From contig CAMPEU010000019.1 of NCBI GenBank assembly GCA_946804195.1, forward strand, positions 1 through 58,115: a stretch of DNA of 58,115 bases, given 5' to 3'. This document shows, piece by piece, positions 37,875-46,400 of this stretch. The notes under the pieces were generated by a model. That model worked only from the letters and a program-made list of their open reading frames with translations, searched no databases and was not told the DNA's origin. Origin of the DNA: an uncultured Candidatus Saccharibacteria bacterium (GTDB taxonomy: Bacteria > Patescibacteriota > Saccharimonadia > Saccharimonadales > Saccharimonadaceae). Within the stretch, counting starts at the first letter, position 1. Every line of letters starts with the position of its first letter. The translations under genes were made by a program, and so were the position numbers.

Positions 37875-39227
37875 TTAATCTCGTCTTTTGTCGAGTGACA
37901 TAAAGCGTAGACGTTCTGGGTGGAAGTATAGCTCTACCTTACCTACGGGACCGTTACGGTGCTTTGCTATATGGAGTTCGGTAATATTTTTTAGTTCAGG
38001 ATCGTCGGGGTTGTAGTAGCCCGGTCGATAAATAAACGTAACAATGTCGGCGTCTTGTTCAATAGAACCCGATTCGCGCAGGTCGGCCAGCATCGGGATC
38101 TGTGGGTTGCGAGACTCGACACTTCGCGATAACTGACTCAGTGCGATGACGGGTACATTAAGCTCGCGAGCTAATAACTTGAGTCCACGACTGATTTCAC
38201 TCACTTCTTGGACTCGGTTACCATCGCTTCGCGTTACATTTGCCTGCATTAACTGCAGGTAATCAACAATCACCAGGCCAAGGGGTGCGCTGTGTGCCGC
38301 ACGTCTCGCCTTGGTTCGCATTTCTAATACGGTTGCTCCAGGCGTATCGTCGATAAATAACGGAGCTTCGGCCATTTCGCCTGATGCCTCTGATAATTTT
38401 GCAAAATCTTCATCACTCAGGTTTCCTGTTCGGATTTTCCAGGCGTCAACACCGCTGACATCAGACAGCATACGATCTATTAACTGCTCTTTACTCATCT
38501 CTAGGCTAAAGAATAGGACGGATTGCTTGTTGAGCGTCGCAACGTTGTAGGCGAGGTTTGTAACAAGCGTTGTTTTACCCATCGCAGGTCGCGCAGCCAG
38601 GATGATCAAGTCACTTCTTTGGAGCCCGGCGGTCATATTATCTAGATCTCGATAACCTGTTTTCATGCCTCGTAGTTGACCCTTATTTTTGTGAAGCTCT
38701 TCCAGGCGGTCGAAGTTTTCTAACATGATTGTTTCGAGACTCGTTAGGTCTTGTTTGACGTTTTGGTCACTAACAGCAAATAAGTCAGCTTCAGCCTTTT
38801 CCAGCAGTTCAGCAATACTCCTATCTTCGTTATACCCAAGTTCGGATATGTCTCCGCTGGCTTTGATGAGGCGTCGTCGAATGGCCTTTTGTGAGACTAT
38901 TTCTGCATATGACCTCGCATGTGCGGCGGTGGGGACATAATTCGTGAGTTCGGTTAGATATGCAGAGCCACCGATTTCATCTAGTTGCTTCTTCTTCTTC
39001 AGTTCGTCCGTGAGCGTGAGTAGGTCGACAGGTTTACGGTGTTCGAATAATCGAAGCATAGCCTCATAGATCGTTAAATGACGCTTGTCGTAGAAGTCTC
39101 GTGAGAGTATTTCTTCGGTAACGTCTGCGAGGACATCTTCATCGATGAGGATGGCACCCAGTAGGCTCATCTCGGCATCGGTGTTTTGGGGTGGAATTTT
39201 TGCGTCAATAGATTTTTGAGCACTCAT
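37875..39227 (-). CDS. dnaB: Replicative DNA helicase DnaB
   Basis: 450 residues. An N-terminal DnaG-interacting domain (about 10-110) starts with PQNTDAEMSLLGAIL, a linker follows, then the RecA-like motor with Walker A ARPAMGKTT at 212-220, the Walker B region LGLVIVDYLQLM and the C-terminal ESGSIEQDADIV. No intein is present. Its start overlaps the dnaX stop by 4 bases. Confidence 0.98.
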   Translation of the reverse strand: MSAQKSIDAKIPPQNTDAEMSLLGAILIDEDVLADVTEEILSRDFYDKRHLTIYEAMLRLFEHRKPVDLLTLTDELKKKKQLDEIGGSAYLTELTNYVPTAAHARSYAEIVSQKAIRRRLIKASGDISELGYNEDRSIAELLEKAEADLFAVSDQNVKQDLTSLETIMLENFDRLEELHKNKGQLRGMKTGYRDLDNMTAGLQRSDLIILAARPAMGKTTLVTNLAYNVATLNKQSVLFFSLEMSKEQLIDRMLSDVSGVDAWKIRTGNLSDEDFAKLSEASGEMAEAPLFIDDTPGATVLEMRTKARRAAHSAPLGLVIVDYLQLMQANVTRSDGNRVQEVSEISRGLKLLARELNVPVIALSQLSRSVESRNPQIPMLADLRESGSIEQDADIVTFIYRPGYYNPDDPELKNITELHIAKHRNGPVGKVELYFHPERLRFMSLDKRRD

Positions 39228-40675
39228 TTACTGTCTCCTCCTTCATCTAACGAAACTTCGACTCCCCCACCCATCATTTCGGCGACACGTGCTAGTTTTT
39301 CGTCTGACGGTAACTTGGTGGTTTGATGTGTGATAATTTCTACGTTTGGCTGACCCATCTTGGACAGTGCATCAGTGAGCACTAGGCGATATCTTGGCTC
39401 ATCTAGCTTTGTTTTGTTGAATTTACGACCAGCATACAACGTTAATACACCATCCGCATAATCGTATCCGCACTTGGCCAGTACGCTGTAGAGCACTACT
39501 TGTTCCTTTTTGGTGTGATCGAGCAACTTTTGCCAGTCGAACGGTTGATTGCTAATAGTTTTTTTCAGTTGTGGTACGGGGGTTTCTTCTGTTTTTGTGT
39601 CACTTTTAATTTCCGCTTTGTCGATGACGATGACGGGCGCCTCGATAACAGTAGGATAAGGCTTGGTGGCAACTGCTGCCTTGGTGACGACAGGTGCTTT
39701 TGGTTTTGCGGATGCTATTAATGCAATGAGTAGTTTTATTTGAGGGTGCGATGAGCGCGCCACATCTAGAAGTGAATCGAGTAGATCGATCATTTGAGGG
39801 TGTTCAGCGAGTTGATCGCGAACAGCTTCTACTAGCTGGTCGGTAAGTGTACCCGGTTGGATGCCTTCGTTTTCCAGGGTATTTAACGTGCCGATAATCG
39901 TACTGACGTCGCCATTTCCGACGGCGCCAAGTAGTGTGTCAACAGCATCGGCAGGTGCAAAGCCTAACGTCGATTCAACCAGTTCGCGCGTGATGCCTTC
40001 TTTGCCGTCTGCATAGCCTGACATTTGGTCGAGCAAGCTGATTGCATTTCGAAAACTACCATCGCCACGAGCAGCAATGATGTCCAATGCTTCGTCTGAC
40101 GCCTTGATATCTTCGCCCTTAGCGATTTTTTTCAACTGTGTCGCCAAATCAACGCGACTAATTGCATGAAAGGCAAAATGTTGAGTGCGGCTGATAATGG
40201 TTGCTGGCACTTTATGGAGGTCTGTTGTAGCTAGAATGAACACAACATGCGCCGGTGGTTCTTCGAGGGTTTTTAGTAAAGCGTTAAATGCGGGCTTTGA
40301 CAGCATGTGAACCTCGTCAATAATATAAATCTTGCGAATAGCAGCAATTGGCGTTAGATTGACTCGGTCGCGTAGCTCGCGTACATCCTCGACGCCGTTG
40401 TTGCTCGCTGCATCAATTTCAATAATATCTAGGTGAGGTTCGTCATTACTGTATGGTAATTGATTGATTTCATGCGCCAATACTCGGGCGATCGATGTCT
40501 TGCCGACACCCTTTGGGCCAGTGAGCAAATAGGCATGCGAGATCTTGCCTTGCTTTAAACTGCGACGCAAAATATCCGTCGCATGATTTTGGCTGACGAT
40601 TTCGTCGAGCGAACGCGGACGGTATTTACGATACAGCGCCGTATGAGCGCTAGTATTCTCCCCTTTTTTCACCAT
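39224..40675 (-). CDS. dnaX: DNA polymerase III gamma/tau subunit without zinc module
   Basis: 483 residues. Clamp-loader AAA+ ATPase with YRKYRP, Walker A GPKGVGKT (53-60), IDEVHMLS and the sensor region; a shorter C-terminal region follows. The zinc module that usually follows Walker A (C-x8-CxxCxxC) is replaced by a short Cys-free stretch, so this copy cannot bind that zinc. TACAAT ends 6 bases before the ATG, with AGGAGT in between, so it is leaderless or nearly so. Operon with dnaB. Confidence 0.97.
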   Translation of the reverse strand: MVKKGENTSAHTALYRKYRPRSLDEIVSQNHATDILRRSLKQGKISHAYLLTGPKGVGKTSIARVLAHEINQLPYSNDEPHLDIIEIDAASNNGVEDVRELRDRVNLTPIAAIRKIYIIDEVHMLSKPAFNALLKTLEEPPAHVVFILATTDLHKVPATIISRTQHFAFHAISRVDLATQLKKIAKGEDIKASDEALDIIAARGDGSFRNAISLLDQMSGYADGKEGITRELVESTLGFAPADAVDTLLGAVGNGDVSTIIGTLNTLENEGIQPGTLTDQLVEAVRDQLAEHPQMIDLLDSLLDVARSSHPQIKLLIALIASAKPKAPVVTKAAVATKPYPTVIEAPVIVIDKAEIKSDTKTEETPVPQLKKTISNQPFDWQKLLDHTKKEQVVLYSVLAKCGYDYADGVLTLYAGRKFNKTKLDEPRYRLVLTDALSKMGQPNVEIITHQTTKLPSDEKLARVAEMMGGGVEVSLDEGGDSK

Positions 40676-40743
40676 ACTCCTATTGTACGATGTTTTGGCG
40701 CTGTAGAGCGTTGTATTTTAAGGGTGTGGATTGAGGGTGGAAA

Positions 40744-40773
40744 GATAACAAAAAGCCCCCATCGCGGGGGGCT
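40744..40773 (-). terminator. Intrinsic terminator
   Basis: AGCCCCC / GGGGGCT stem followed on the minus strand by TTTTTG, just downstream of 40791-41306. Confidence 0.85.
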
Positions 40774-40790
40774 TGGTGAATTCTCTAAGC

Positions 40791-41306
40791 CTAAAGGGGA
40801 GCTTCGACTGCTGCCCATGTAGCATCTGGATTGTCGACCGGCACGATAATAGTGACTTGATCGCCTTCTTTGACATGAAAAAATGTCACACTTGCTAGGA
40901 GGATACGATATTCTCTACCGCCAGCTTCGACATAATAAGCACCATCGTGCTGTACGAGCGTACCAACAATTTGTTTTCGTTCGATTGGACCAATTTGCTT
41001 ATAAATGAAGCTACCGTCGTCGGCAATAGTTAATTTCAGTACGTCACCTTCGAGCAACTTTGATTTACTGGCATAATTAGCAGGTACCGGATAATTTTTG
41101 CCGTCCGGACCAACCATGACTTGGCCGTCGAATACTCCTTCGATAACTTTACCCGTAACGTCTTCTTGGCTAGACCTTGGAGTCAAGACAGTACCATCGT
41201 CGCCGATGATGCTAATCAAAAGTTCTTTGGCTGCTGCCAAATTAGTTTCTGCTTCTTGTATCAGTGATGTAAGTCTTTTTACTTGTTTTTCTGGTAAATC
41301 AGACAT
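40791..41306 (-). CDS. Conserved-looking hypothetical protein with coiled-coil N-terminus and beta-rich C-terminus
   Basis: Not recognised by name. 171 residues: a coiled coil (about 5-32), then strands of a barrel-like fold with DGQVMVGPDGKNYPVPANYASKSKLLEGD and IGPIERKQIVGTL. This suggests a small OB- or SH3-like domain. TTGACA-17-TATATA supplies a good promoter, with AAGGAA in the leader. Unlike most orphans here it has housekeeping-style signals. Confidence 0.7.
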   Translation of the reverse strand: MSDLPEKQVKRLTSLIQEAETNLAAAKELLISIIGDDGTVLTPRSSQEDVTGKVIEGVFDGQVMVGPDGKNYPVPANYASKSKLLEGDVLKLTIADDGSFIYKQIGPIERKQIVGTLVQHDGAYYVEAGGREYRILLASVTFFHVKEGDQVTIIVPVDNPDATWAAVEAPL

Positions 41307-41348
41307 GTTCTCGCATTCCTTGTCTGTTTTTGATGATATTCCTGTCTA

Positions 41349-41377
41349 TATATAACAGCTACACTCTGCCGTGTCAA
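41349..41377 (-). promoter_or_regulatory. Promoter of the 40791-41306 gene
   Basis: On the minus strand: TTGACA (41377-41372), 17 bases, TATATA (41354-41349). Confidence 0.75.
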
Positions 41378-41600
41378 TCAAAAACGAAGTTGTCCACAAA
41401 TTTAACAGTAAAAAATTGATATACGTTGTAAAAACGACGGCATAAACTTATTTTTTGCGCAAGACAAATCCATTTGACTGACGGCGGTAGAGTATTGCAA
41501 GATAGTCAAAAACATGGCTATGTAAACTCAAATTCATACGGCAGATTCCAAAAAGACTAGGTTGAACCTGGAGAGTTTCATCGGCTAGAATCGTGTACGA
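41378..41600. other. Intergenic region, no supported gene
   Basis: 223 bases between two leftward genes. It contains one DnaA-box-like TTGTCCACA (41390-41398) and no terminator I can see. Nothing else stands out. Confidence 0.4.
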
Positions 41601-42167
41601 TTAGTACGGTTGTTCGGGTGCGTAAAGTCGTGCATAGTAGAATCCCGTTTGGTCGTCATCGTCCTCGTCATCCCCGGCGGATTCGTAGATGGCACTACGT
41701 GTTGCAGCGTATTCGACACTGTCTTCGAAACTCTTGAGTTTTGTGCGCCCCGGAGCGATCTCGGCACCGTTATAGGGCGATACGTCAAAATCAACGATAT
41801 TTATAGGCTGTATAATGTCGTGTGCAATTGCCGCTATACCGAATTTTGAGTTGAGTACATACGTCAATCCGTCAAAAAAGAATACCTTGTCGCCAATAAA
41901 GTCATTACGTACGATTTTACGATATTCAGTCATCTCACCGCGGTCATTTAGCTCGTATGTCATACCGTCCATGAACGTCATAATTCTGTAGTCCGGTGAC
42001 ATCATATTGTTGATAAAGTCTACATAGTAATCAATTTCTTGTACGCGTCGGCTATTTTCTCCTTCGGCTTCTTCTTCGATGACGGCAGAGCGATAGACGA
42101 TGTCGTACTTTGCATCTATTGACCACATCTTTTCAGTGTTGGAGTTATTGCTTTCTGGATTTGTCAT
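41601..42167 (-). CDS. Hypothetical acidic protein
   Basis: Not recognised. 188 residues, soluble, beta-rich centre (FFFDGLTYVLNSKFGI) with an acidic patch (DDEDDDDQ) near the C-terminus. It starts 17 bases after 42185-42442 ends and probably shares its transcript. Confidence 0.65.
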   Translation of the reverse strand: MTNPESNNSNTEKMWSIDAKYDIVYRSAVIEEEAEGENSRRVQEIDYYVDFINNMMSPDYRIMTFMDGMTYELNDRGEMTEYRKIVRNDFIGDKVFFFDGLTYVLNSKFGIAAIAHDIIQPINIVDFDVSPYNGAEIAPGRTKLKSFEDSVEYAATRSAIYESAGDDEDDDDQTGFYYARLYAPEQPY

Positions 42168-42184
42168 ATTATTGCGCTTTCTGG

Positions 42185-42442
42185 TTAGTGCCAGCCGTCA
42201 GGCTCCCAGCCGTGCTTTTTATCGTTTAATGCCTTCATACCTCTCATTAAGATGTCTATTAGGCGTTGTTCTGGGGTCGGTTCGCCAGGTGCACGTTCTA
42301 TATCTACATGTCCTAGTGGGATGTAGGGCTTTTCGTATGGGCGCAACCTAGGTTGGTATGTTCTGACGCGCCGCACTGGTTGTGTGCGGGGCTGTTCCGG
42401 TTTCGGAGGGGGAGGTGTGTTTTTTCGAAAGTGTTCAAACAT
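42185..42442 (-). CDS. Small proline/arginine-rich protein
   Basis: Not recognised. 85 residues; a disordered Pro- and Arg-rich N-terminal half (NTPPPPKPEQPRTQPVRRVR) and a short helical C-terminal half. The upstream extension would need a TTG start lying on the -10 (TATAAG), so the ATG was chosen. First gene of a pair with 41601-42167. Confidence 0.6.
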   Translation of the reverse strand: MFEHFRKNTPPPPKPEQPRTQPVRRVRTYQPRLRPYEKPYIPLGHVDIERAPGEPTPEQRLIDILMRGMKALNDKKHGWEPDGWH

Positions 42443-42523
42443 CTGTACGTCTATCTTATATGACAATAGTACGCCTAAATGGGCGGAATGAAAACATGGA
42501 ATATTGTATATGTTGATGTGCGA

Positions 42524-42556
42524 AAAACAAAAAGCACCTCGAAATGAGGTGCTTTT
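42524..42556 (-). terminator. Terminator of the rplJ-rplL operon
   Basis: AAGCACCTC-GAAAT-GAGGTGCTT stem; the minus strand continues TTTTTGTTTTT. Confidence 0.9.
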
Positions 42557-42596
42557 GCGTGACGTTTCGGATCGATTATTGCGGCGTTGTACTCGA

Positions 42597-42980
42597 TTAA
42601 ACGAGTTCGACAGTTGCGCCAGCTTCTTCTAGAAGTTTCTTTGCGTTTTCTGCTTCGTCTTTTGTAGCCTTTTCCTTAACAGCCATTGGTGCGCCGTCAA
42701 CGATAGCTTTTGCTTCACCTAGTCCTAGACCAGTGATTTCTTTTACTGCCTTGATAACAGCAACTTTTTGCGCACCAGCGTCAGCTAGTTTTACAGTGAA
42801 TTCGCTTTTTTCATCTTCGGCAGCAGCACCGGCGTCACCGCCAGCAGCTGGACCAGCAACAGCGACAGCTGCAGCAGCTGGCTCGATGCCGTATTCATCT
42901 TTTAGTACAGTTTTAAGTTCGTTGACTTCTAATACAGTCAACTTTGTTAGCTCTTCAGCTAGTTTCTTTACATCAGCCAT
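42597..42980 (-). CDS. rplL: Ribosomal protein bL12 (L7/L12)
   Basis: 127 residues. N-terminal dimer domain, Ala/Gly-rich hinge ([20 protein letters not shown]) and C-terminal domain with EFTVKL and [24 protein letters not shown]. It forms the ribosomal stalk with uL10. AAGGAG precedes the ATG. It lies 31 bases after rplJ. Confidence 0.99.
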   Translation of the reverse strand: MADVKKLAEELTKLTVLEVNELKTVLKDEYGIEPAAAAVAVAGPAAGGDAGAAAEDEKSEFTVKLADAGAQKVAVIKAVKEITGLGLGEAKAIVDGAPMAVKEKATKDEAENAKKLLEEAGATVELV

Positions 42981-43011
42981 GGTGTGTAGCTCCTTTATTA
43001 TTCTTGGTTAA

Positions 43012-43536
43012 TTATGCGGTTGCTTTAGCTTCAACACCGTCTAGTAATGCATGTAGATTGCCAGATAGTGCGTTTGTAACATCGTTTACTGGTGACAAGA
43101 GCATGGATACGACTTGACCAACGAGTTCGTTTTTGGACGGTAGTTTGGCGAGTGCCTTTACGGCATCTGCATCCATTACTTCACCTTCCATTCCAAATGC
43201 ACCAACGAATTGCAACGCGGGATGCGTTTTTGCGAATTCATCGAGTACTTTTGCTGGGCTCACTTCGTCTTCAGCACTAACTGCGTACATTAATTGACCA
43301 GTTAATAGTGAAGTGTCGGTATCTTTGTAGGTCTTGTTTTCGCTCATTGCGACGCGTACGAGGCGGTTTTTGACCACCTTGATTACAACGCCAGCTTCCC
43401 TTGCCTGTCGGCGTAGGTCTTGCATATCTGCAACGGATAGTCCGTTGCATGTTGCAAAAACTGTCAACTTGGCAGTTGATAGCAGATTTGAAACTTCAGC
43501 AACCAATTCGTTCTTTTTCGATTTGGTAATCGCCAT
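43012..43536 (-). CDS. rplJ: Ribosomal protein uL10
   Basis: 174 residues. MAITKSKKNELV, CNGLSVADMQDLRRQAREAGVVIKVVKNRL and the C-terminal helix that binds L12 dimers are all present. AAGGAG precedes the ATG. It is preceded by a structured leader, where L10 or the L10-L12 complex represses its own operon in other bacteria. Confidence 0.98.
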   Translation of the reverse strand: MAITKSKKNELVAEVSNLLSTAKLTVFATCNGLSVADMQDLRRQAREAGVVIKVVKNRLVRVAMSENKTYKDTDTSLLTGQLMYAVSAEDEVSPAKVLDEFAKTHPALQFVGAFGMEGEVMDADAVKALAKLPSKNELVGQVVSMLLSPVNDVTNALSGNLHALLDGVEAKATA

Positions 43537-43725
43537 TGAATCTCCTTGGTTAAGTTTGTTCGATCCGAATTGTCAAAGTTCGCATCATCGCTTGGTACTT
43601 TGGGAAAACAAAAACGAGTCTTGGATTCTCGCAGTTACCAAAGACTCGTGGTGGAAAATAATCAAAGTTGATTGTTCACCTAGGTAGCTAATTAAGTCTT
43701 GCGACAGCTACTGTCTTCGGATGCT
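43537..43725 (-). promoter_or_regulatory. L10 leader (autoregulatory 5' UTR)
   Basis: The transcribed region between the rplJ promoter and its ATG. Near its 5' end the minus strand carries CCGAAGACAGTAG, CTGTCGCAAGACTT and CTACCTAGGT, which resemble the conserved L10-L12 binding core of the Rfam L10 leader. Further down lies a terminator-like attenuator. Assignment is by pattern and position; covariance was not computed. Confidence 0.75.
43604..43649 (-). terminator. Attenuator hairpin inside the L10 leader
   Basis: On the minus strand ACGAGTCTTTGG pairs with CCAAGACTCGT (one bulge) around a 13-base loop and is followed by TTTTTGTTTT. It lies about 70 bases before the rplJ ATG, so it would stop transcription before the operon. 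Confidence 0.75.
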
Positions 43726-43731
43726 GTAAAA

Positions 43732-43759
43732 AGTATAACAAATGAGCGTGAAAAGTCAA
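43732..43759 (-). promoter_or_regulatory. Promoter of the rplJ-rplL operon
   Basis: On the minus strand: TTGACT (43759-43754), 16 bases, extended TGT-TATACT (43737-43732). Confidence 0.8.
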
Positions 43760-43879
43760 CATTACGACTATTATTGCGCTTCAGAATCTTTTTTTGCTAA
43801 ATACTAATACTTTTTTAATTTTTGATGCTGCAAGGGTAACCCTGCATACACTGTGGTCAATTGTTGTACGATGTTAGTT

Positions 43880-44227
43880 ATGAAGTCAAAGCACAAAAAC
43901 AATACACCGTTTATTATTCCAGCTGCTATTCTTGTAGCGAGTTTAATCTTAGCATTCACATGGTACAACATCGAAGCGAATAAACAGGAGCAAGCAACAG
44001 TACGTGCTAAATTACAGCAACAAGAAAAGGCGAGTTCACAGGCGAAGGAAAATTTGAACAATAACCTCTTCCAATCATGTCTTGATAAAGCGACGGATGC
44101 ATATCCATGGGCGAACCTCGAAAAAGATGTTCAACGTGATCCTACAAATTCGAAAGCGTATTCAGATTACTTTTATAAGAGTAAGGATGAAGCTGAGAAA
44201 AGTTGTAAGCTGAGATACGGCAGTTGA
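43880..44227 (+). CDS. Small single-pass membrane protein
   Basis: Not recognised. 115 residues: a Lys-rich N-terminus, one membrane segment (about 12-34), a Gln/Glu/Lys coiled coil (about 38-65) and a C-terminal part with two Cys that could form a disulphide outside. TACGAT ends 7 bases before the chosen ATG, so it is leaderless; the longer frame overlaps the promoter. Confidence 0.65.
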   Translation: MKSKHKNNTPFIIPAAILVASLILAFTWYNIEANKQEQATVRAKLQQQEKASSQAKENLNNNLFQSCLDKATDAYPWANLEKDVQRDPTNSKAYSDYFYKSKDEAEKSCKLRYGS

Positions 44228-44255
44228 TGTTTTATTAGTGGTATGGGCACTACAA

Positions 44256-44284
44256 AAGAATAGGCCGACTGGCCTATTCTTTTT
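44256..44284 (+). terminator. Intrinsic terminator
   Basis: AAGAATAGGCC-GACT-GGCCTATTCTT stem with trailing T-run. Confidence 0.9.
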
Positions 44285-44635
44285 AGTCATCATCCGATGA
44301 TGGCAATAATGTTGAACTTGAAATTCATACTTATTCTCCCCAGCCCGTATATTTACATTATAGGAAAGCCCAGATTCTAAGATGCTCCAGAGAACGGTTC
44401 TCTTGAAATTCACTTCAATTATCTAAAACACAATGATTAATGTGGTAGATCAGTTTTTGTGAAATGGGCATTAAGCTATTTGCGCATAATAGGGATAGGA
44501 TTCCAGGGTCTAACTCTTAATAGATAAGAAAATTCCAACCTAGATATATTTATAAGAATATTATCTCGTAACACCGTCGACAATACGATACCCCTGTCTA
44601 CTAAGCATTATCGGTAACATGCTAATATGGTAATT
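44285..44635. other. Gene-free AT-rich stretch
   Basis: About 350 bases. I see no convincing coding frame or RNA gene. At the right end the extended -10 TGC-TAATAT (hexamer 44623-44628) serves the next gene. Confidence 0.4.
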
Positions 44636-44935
44636 ATGAAAAGTAATATAGTAATAGCAACTTGTGCAGTAAATATTCTGATATCTGTGTGGTTATTATG
44701 GCCTACGTTCGATCCCGGATTGCATTTAACGGGATGGATGATTGTTCTCTGGTTAATTTCCTGGTTACCAGGTGCGTTATTGGGATCGATCGCAGCGATT
44801 AGCGGATTGATTTTAGTCCACAGGCGCTCCGTTACGGGCGGAGAAAGGTTGGTTGTGCTAACTCTTAGTCGGCTAACTATAATTCTCAATATTACAGTCG
44901 TTATACTAATATTTTATGCACTATTAACTAAATAG
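44636..44935 (+). CDS. Small three-helix membrane protein
   Basis: Not recognised. 99 residues with hydrophobic segments at about 5-24, 32-60 and 78-97. TAATAT ends 7 bases before the chosen ATG (leaderless). Overall layout resembles 31186-31479, but I see no sequence match. Confidence 0.65.
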   Translation: MKSNIVIATCAVNILISVWLLWPTFDPGLHLTGWMIVLWLISWLPGALLGSIAAISGLILVHRRSVTGGERLVVLTLSRLTIILNITVVILIFYALLTK

Positions 44936-45012
44936 CTTTAAATCCAGTACATGGTCGTAAGACGGACCTTGAAATAGTTACATGTCCATCTTACTAGTTT
45001 TATAAATGGAGA

Positions 45013-45055
45013 GACCCCGCCATAGTGAGGTCCGGGACCATGCTATGGCGGGGTC
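45013..45055 (-). terminator. Long hairpin, probable terminator of the deacetylase gene
   Basis: Thirteen-base-pair stem GACCCCGCCATAG / CTATGGCGGGGTC. Flanking T-runs are weak in both directions. Confidence 0.55.
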
Positions 45056-45074
45056 ATTATAAATCTACTTCCTA

Positions 45075-45737
45075 CTACTGGTGGTAATACCGGCCTGTCG
45101 GCGGAGTGCCGATTAGGTCTTGGACCGTTACCATGCTGAAGCCGCGCGACTGCAAGTTGTCCAGTATAGGCCACACTGCCGCGGCTGTGCTCGAATGGAT
45201 GTCGTGCATCAGCACGATCGCCCCACAATGCGCATTGCTTATGACGCTATTGATCGTTGATTGGGTATTGTGAGTTGCCCAGTCCCTGGTGTCAATCGAC
45301 CACAGGATTTCGGGCATGCCCACAGCAGCGACGATTGCATTGTTGGTCTCACCGTATGGGGGTCGCATGATGAGCGGCGTGACACCCGTGACCGCGGCGA
45401 TTGATGCCTGGGTTCGGTTAATATCATCTGCTGCAGCTTGGGCGCTCTTCAGTGTCAGCTGATCGTGTTGCCAGCTGTGGTTACCGAGTTGGTTGCCCGT
45501 AGCGACGACATGCTGCGCCGCACCCGAGTATGTTTGCATTCGGTTACCGACCATGAAAAAAGTCGCTCGTGCACCGTGTGCCGCAAGGGCGTCGACCACC
45601 TGATTAGTGTACGGCCCGGGGCCGTCGTCGAACGTCAATGCGATCGGGCAATTTTCGGTTGCGTTTGCGGTACCCCCGGTGAGAGTGGCTACCGTTGCCG
45701 CTATCGATACCATTAGTAGGCTAAACTTGTTGCTCAT
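45075..45737 (-). CDS. Secreted polysaccharide deacetylase (NodB domain)
   Basis: 220 residues: signal peptide (about 1-26, ending TANA-T) then a full NodB domain. Motifs: TFDDG (Asp37-Asp38), HSWQHD (His87, His91), RPPYG (125-129), WSIDTRDW and MHDIH (His178). Such CE4 enzymes remove acetyl groups from peptidoglycan GlcNAc/MurNAc or chitin. Being secreted without an anchor, it could act on its own wall or on a host's. It is GC-richer than most neighbours and uses GGAAGG plus a TTGAGT-17-TATAAT promoter. The short length and context resemble actinobacterial and Gram-positive enzymes. Confidence 0.93.
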   Translation of the reverse strand: MSNKFSLLMVSIAATVATLTGGTANATENCPIALTFDDGPGPYTNQVVDALAAHGARATFFMVGNRMQTYSGAAQHVVATGNQLGNHSWQHDQLTLKSAQAAADDINRTQASIAAVTGVTPLIMRPPYGETNNAIVAAVGMPEILWSIDTRDWATHNTQSTINSVISNAHCGAIVLMHDIHSSTAAAVWPILDNLQSRGFSMVTVQDLIGTPPTGRYYHQ

Positions 45738-45806
45738 TTTGTACCTTCCGGAGTAGGAGTATGATTTATGTGCTACCTCGAATTTTATAAACTCAAGAGT
45801 AAAAAT

Positions 45807-45835
45807 ATTATATCATAAAAATTAGAAAAACTCAA
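45807..45835 (-). promoter_or_regulatory. Promoter of the deacetylase gene
   Basis: On the minus strand: TTGAGT (45835-45830), 17 bases, TATAAT (45812-45807), then a leader of about 60 bases with GGAAGG. Confidence 0.8.
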
Positions 45836-45858
45836 TGCTCTACTGAGTAATCTTGGGG

Positions 45859-46233
45859 CTAGGCCGCTGAACTATTGAGGACACCGTCAACGATTTGTTT
45901 CATCTCTGCAGGAGTAACATTCGCCTTATCGATGTAGTTGTTTGCGCCTAGTGCTATCGCTCTATTAATCAAAGGTATATCGTTTGAATTGGTAAGCATG
46001 ATGATTTTTATGCCACCATGCTTTTTACGGTCGTACGTTTCTAAAAAGCCGAAACCGTCCATTACTGGCATATTTACATCGAGGAGGATGAGGTCGATAG
46101 AATTTTGATCGAGCAGTTCTAACCCCTCTTGTCCGTTGCTAGCGACGGTTATATTGTGTCCAGCGCTCCCTAGAACGGTGGAGTACATAGTTTGTAGGGC
46201 GTCATCATCATCAATAAGTAGTATGTTTGTCAT
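45859..46233 (-). CDS. Stand-alone receiver (CheY-like) protein
   Basis: 124 residues, a single receiver domain: DDDD near the N-terminus, phosphoacceptor Asp in LILLDVNMP (about residue 52), TNS, and Lys in IDKANVTP. There is no output domain, so it would signal by protein contact, for example in pilus motility. The kinase is not next to it. TGT-TACAAT ends 6 bases before the ATG. Confidence 0.93.
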   Translation of the reverse strand: MTNILLIDDDDALQTMYSTVLGSAGHNITVASNGQEGLELLDQNSIDLILLDVNMPVMDGFGFLETYDRKKHGGIKIIMLTNSNDIPLINRAIALGANNYIDKANVTPAEMKQIVDGVLNSSAA

Positions 46234-46331
46234 GAGATTATTGTAACAGTACAAACCTTATTAACGAATAGTGTAAAAAAATTGAATGATGATTAATCGG
46301 TGAATCCATAGCTCGTATTTCAACAAATGAA

Positions 46332-46376
46332 AAAGCGACAAGCAGATAGGTGTTTATCCTATCTACTTGTCGCTTT
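46332..46376 (-). terminator. Strong terminator of the acyl-CoA dehydrogenase gene
   Basis: Stem of about 19 pairs, AAAGCGACAAG-C-AGATAGG with its complement, followed on the minus strand by TTTTTC. Confidence 0.88.
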
Positions 46377-46400
46377 GTGACCTCCTTGTGGTTGGTCGAT

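Noticed and set aside
41390-41398. DnaA-box-like TTGTCCACA as a replication origin
   Set aside because: Only one copy, no AT-rich unwinding region or cluster of boxes, and no dnaA nearby.
41500-41600. Possible small RNA or rRNA fragment (GGTTGAACCTGGAGAG region)
   Set aside because: Superficially like the start of 16S rRNA, but the word order and flanks do not match, and no stable fold or promoter was apparent.
44162-44413. 83-codon minus-strand frame
   Set aside because: Crosses a terminator and has no promoter or ribosome site.
44608-44889. 93-codon minus-strand frame
   Set aside because: Antisense to a membrane protein whose start has a clear extended -10.
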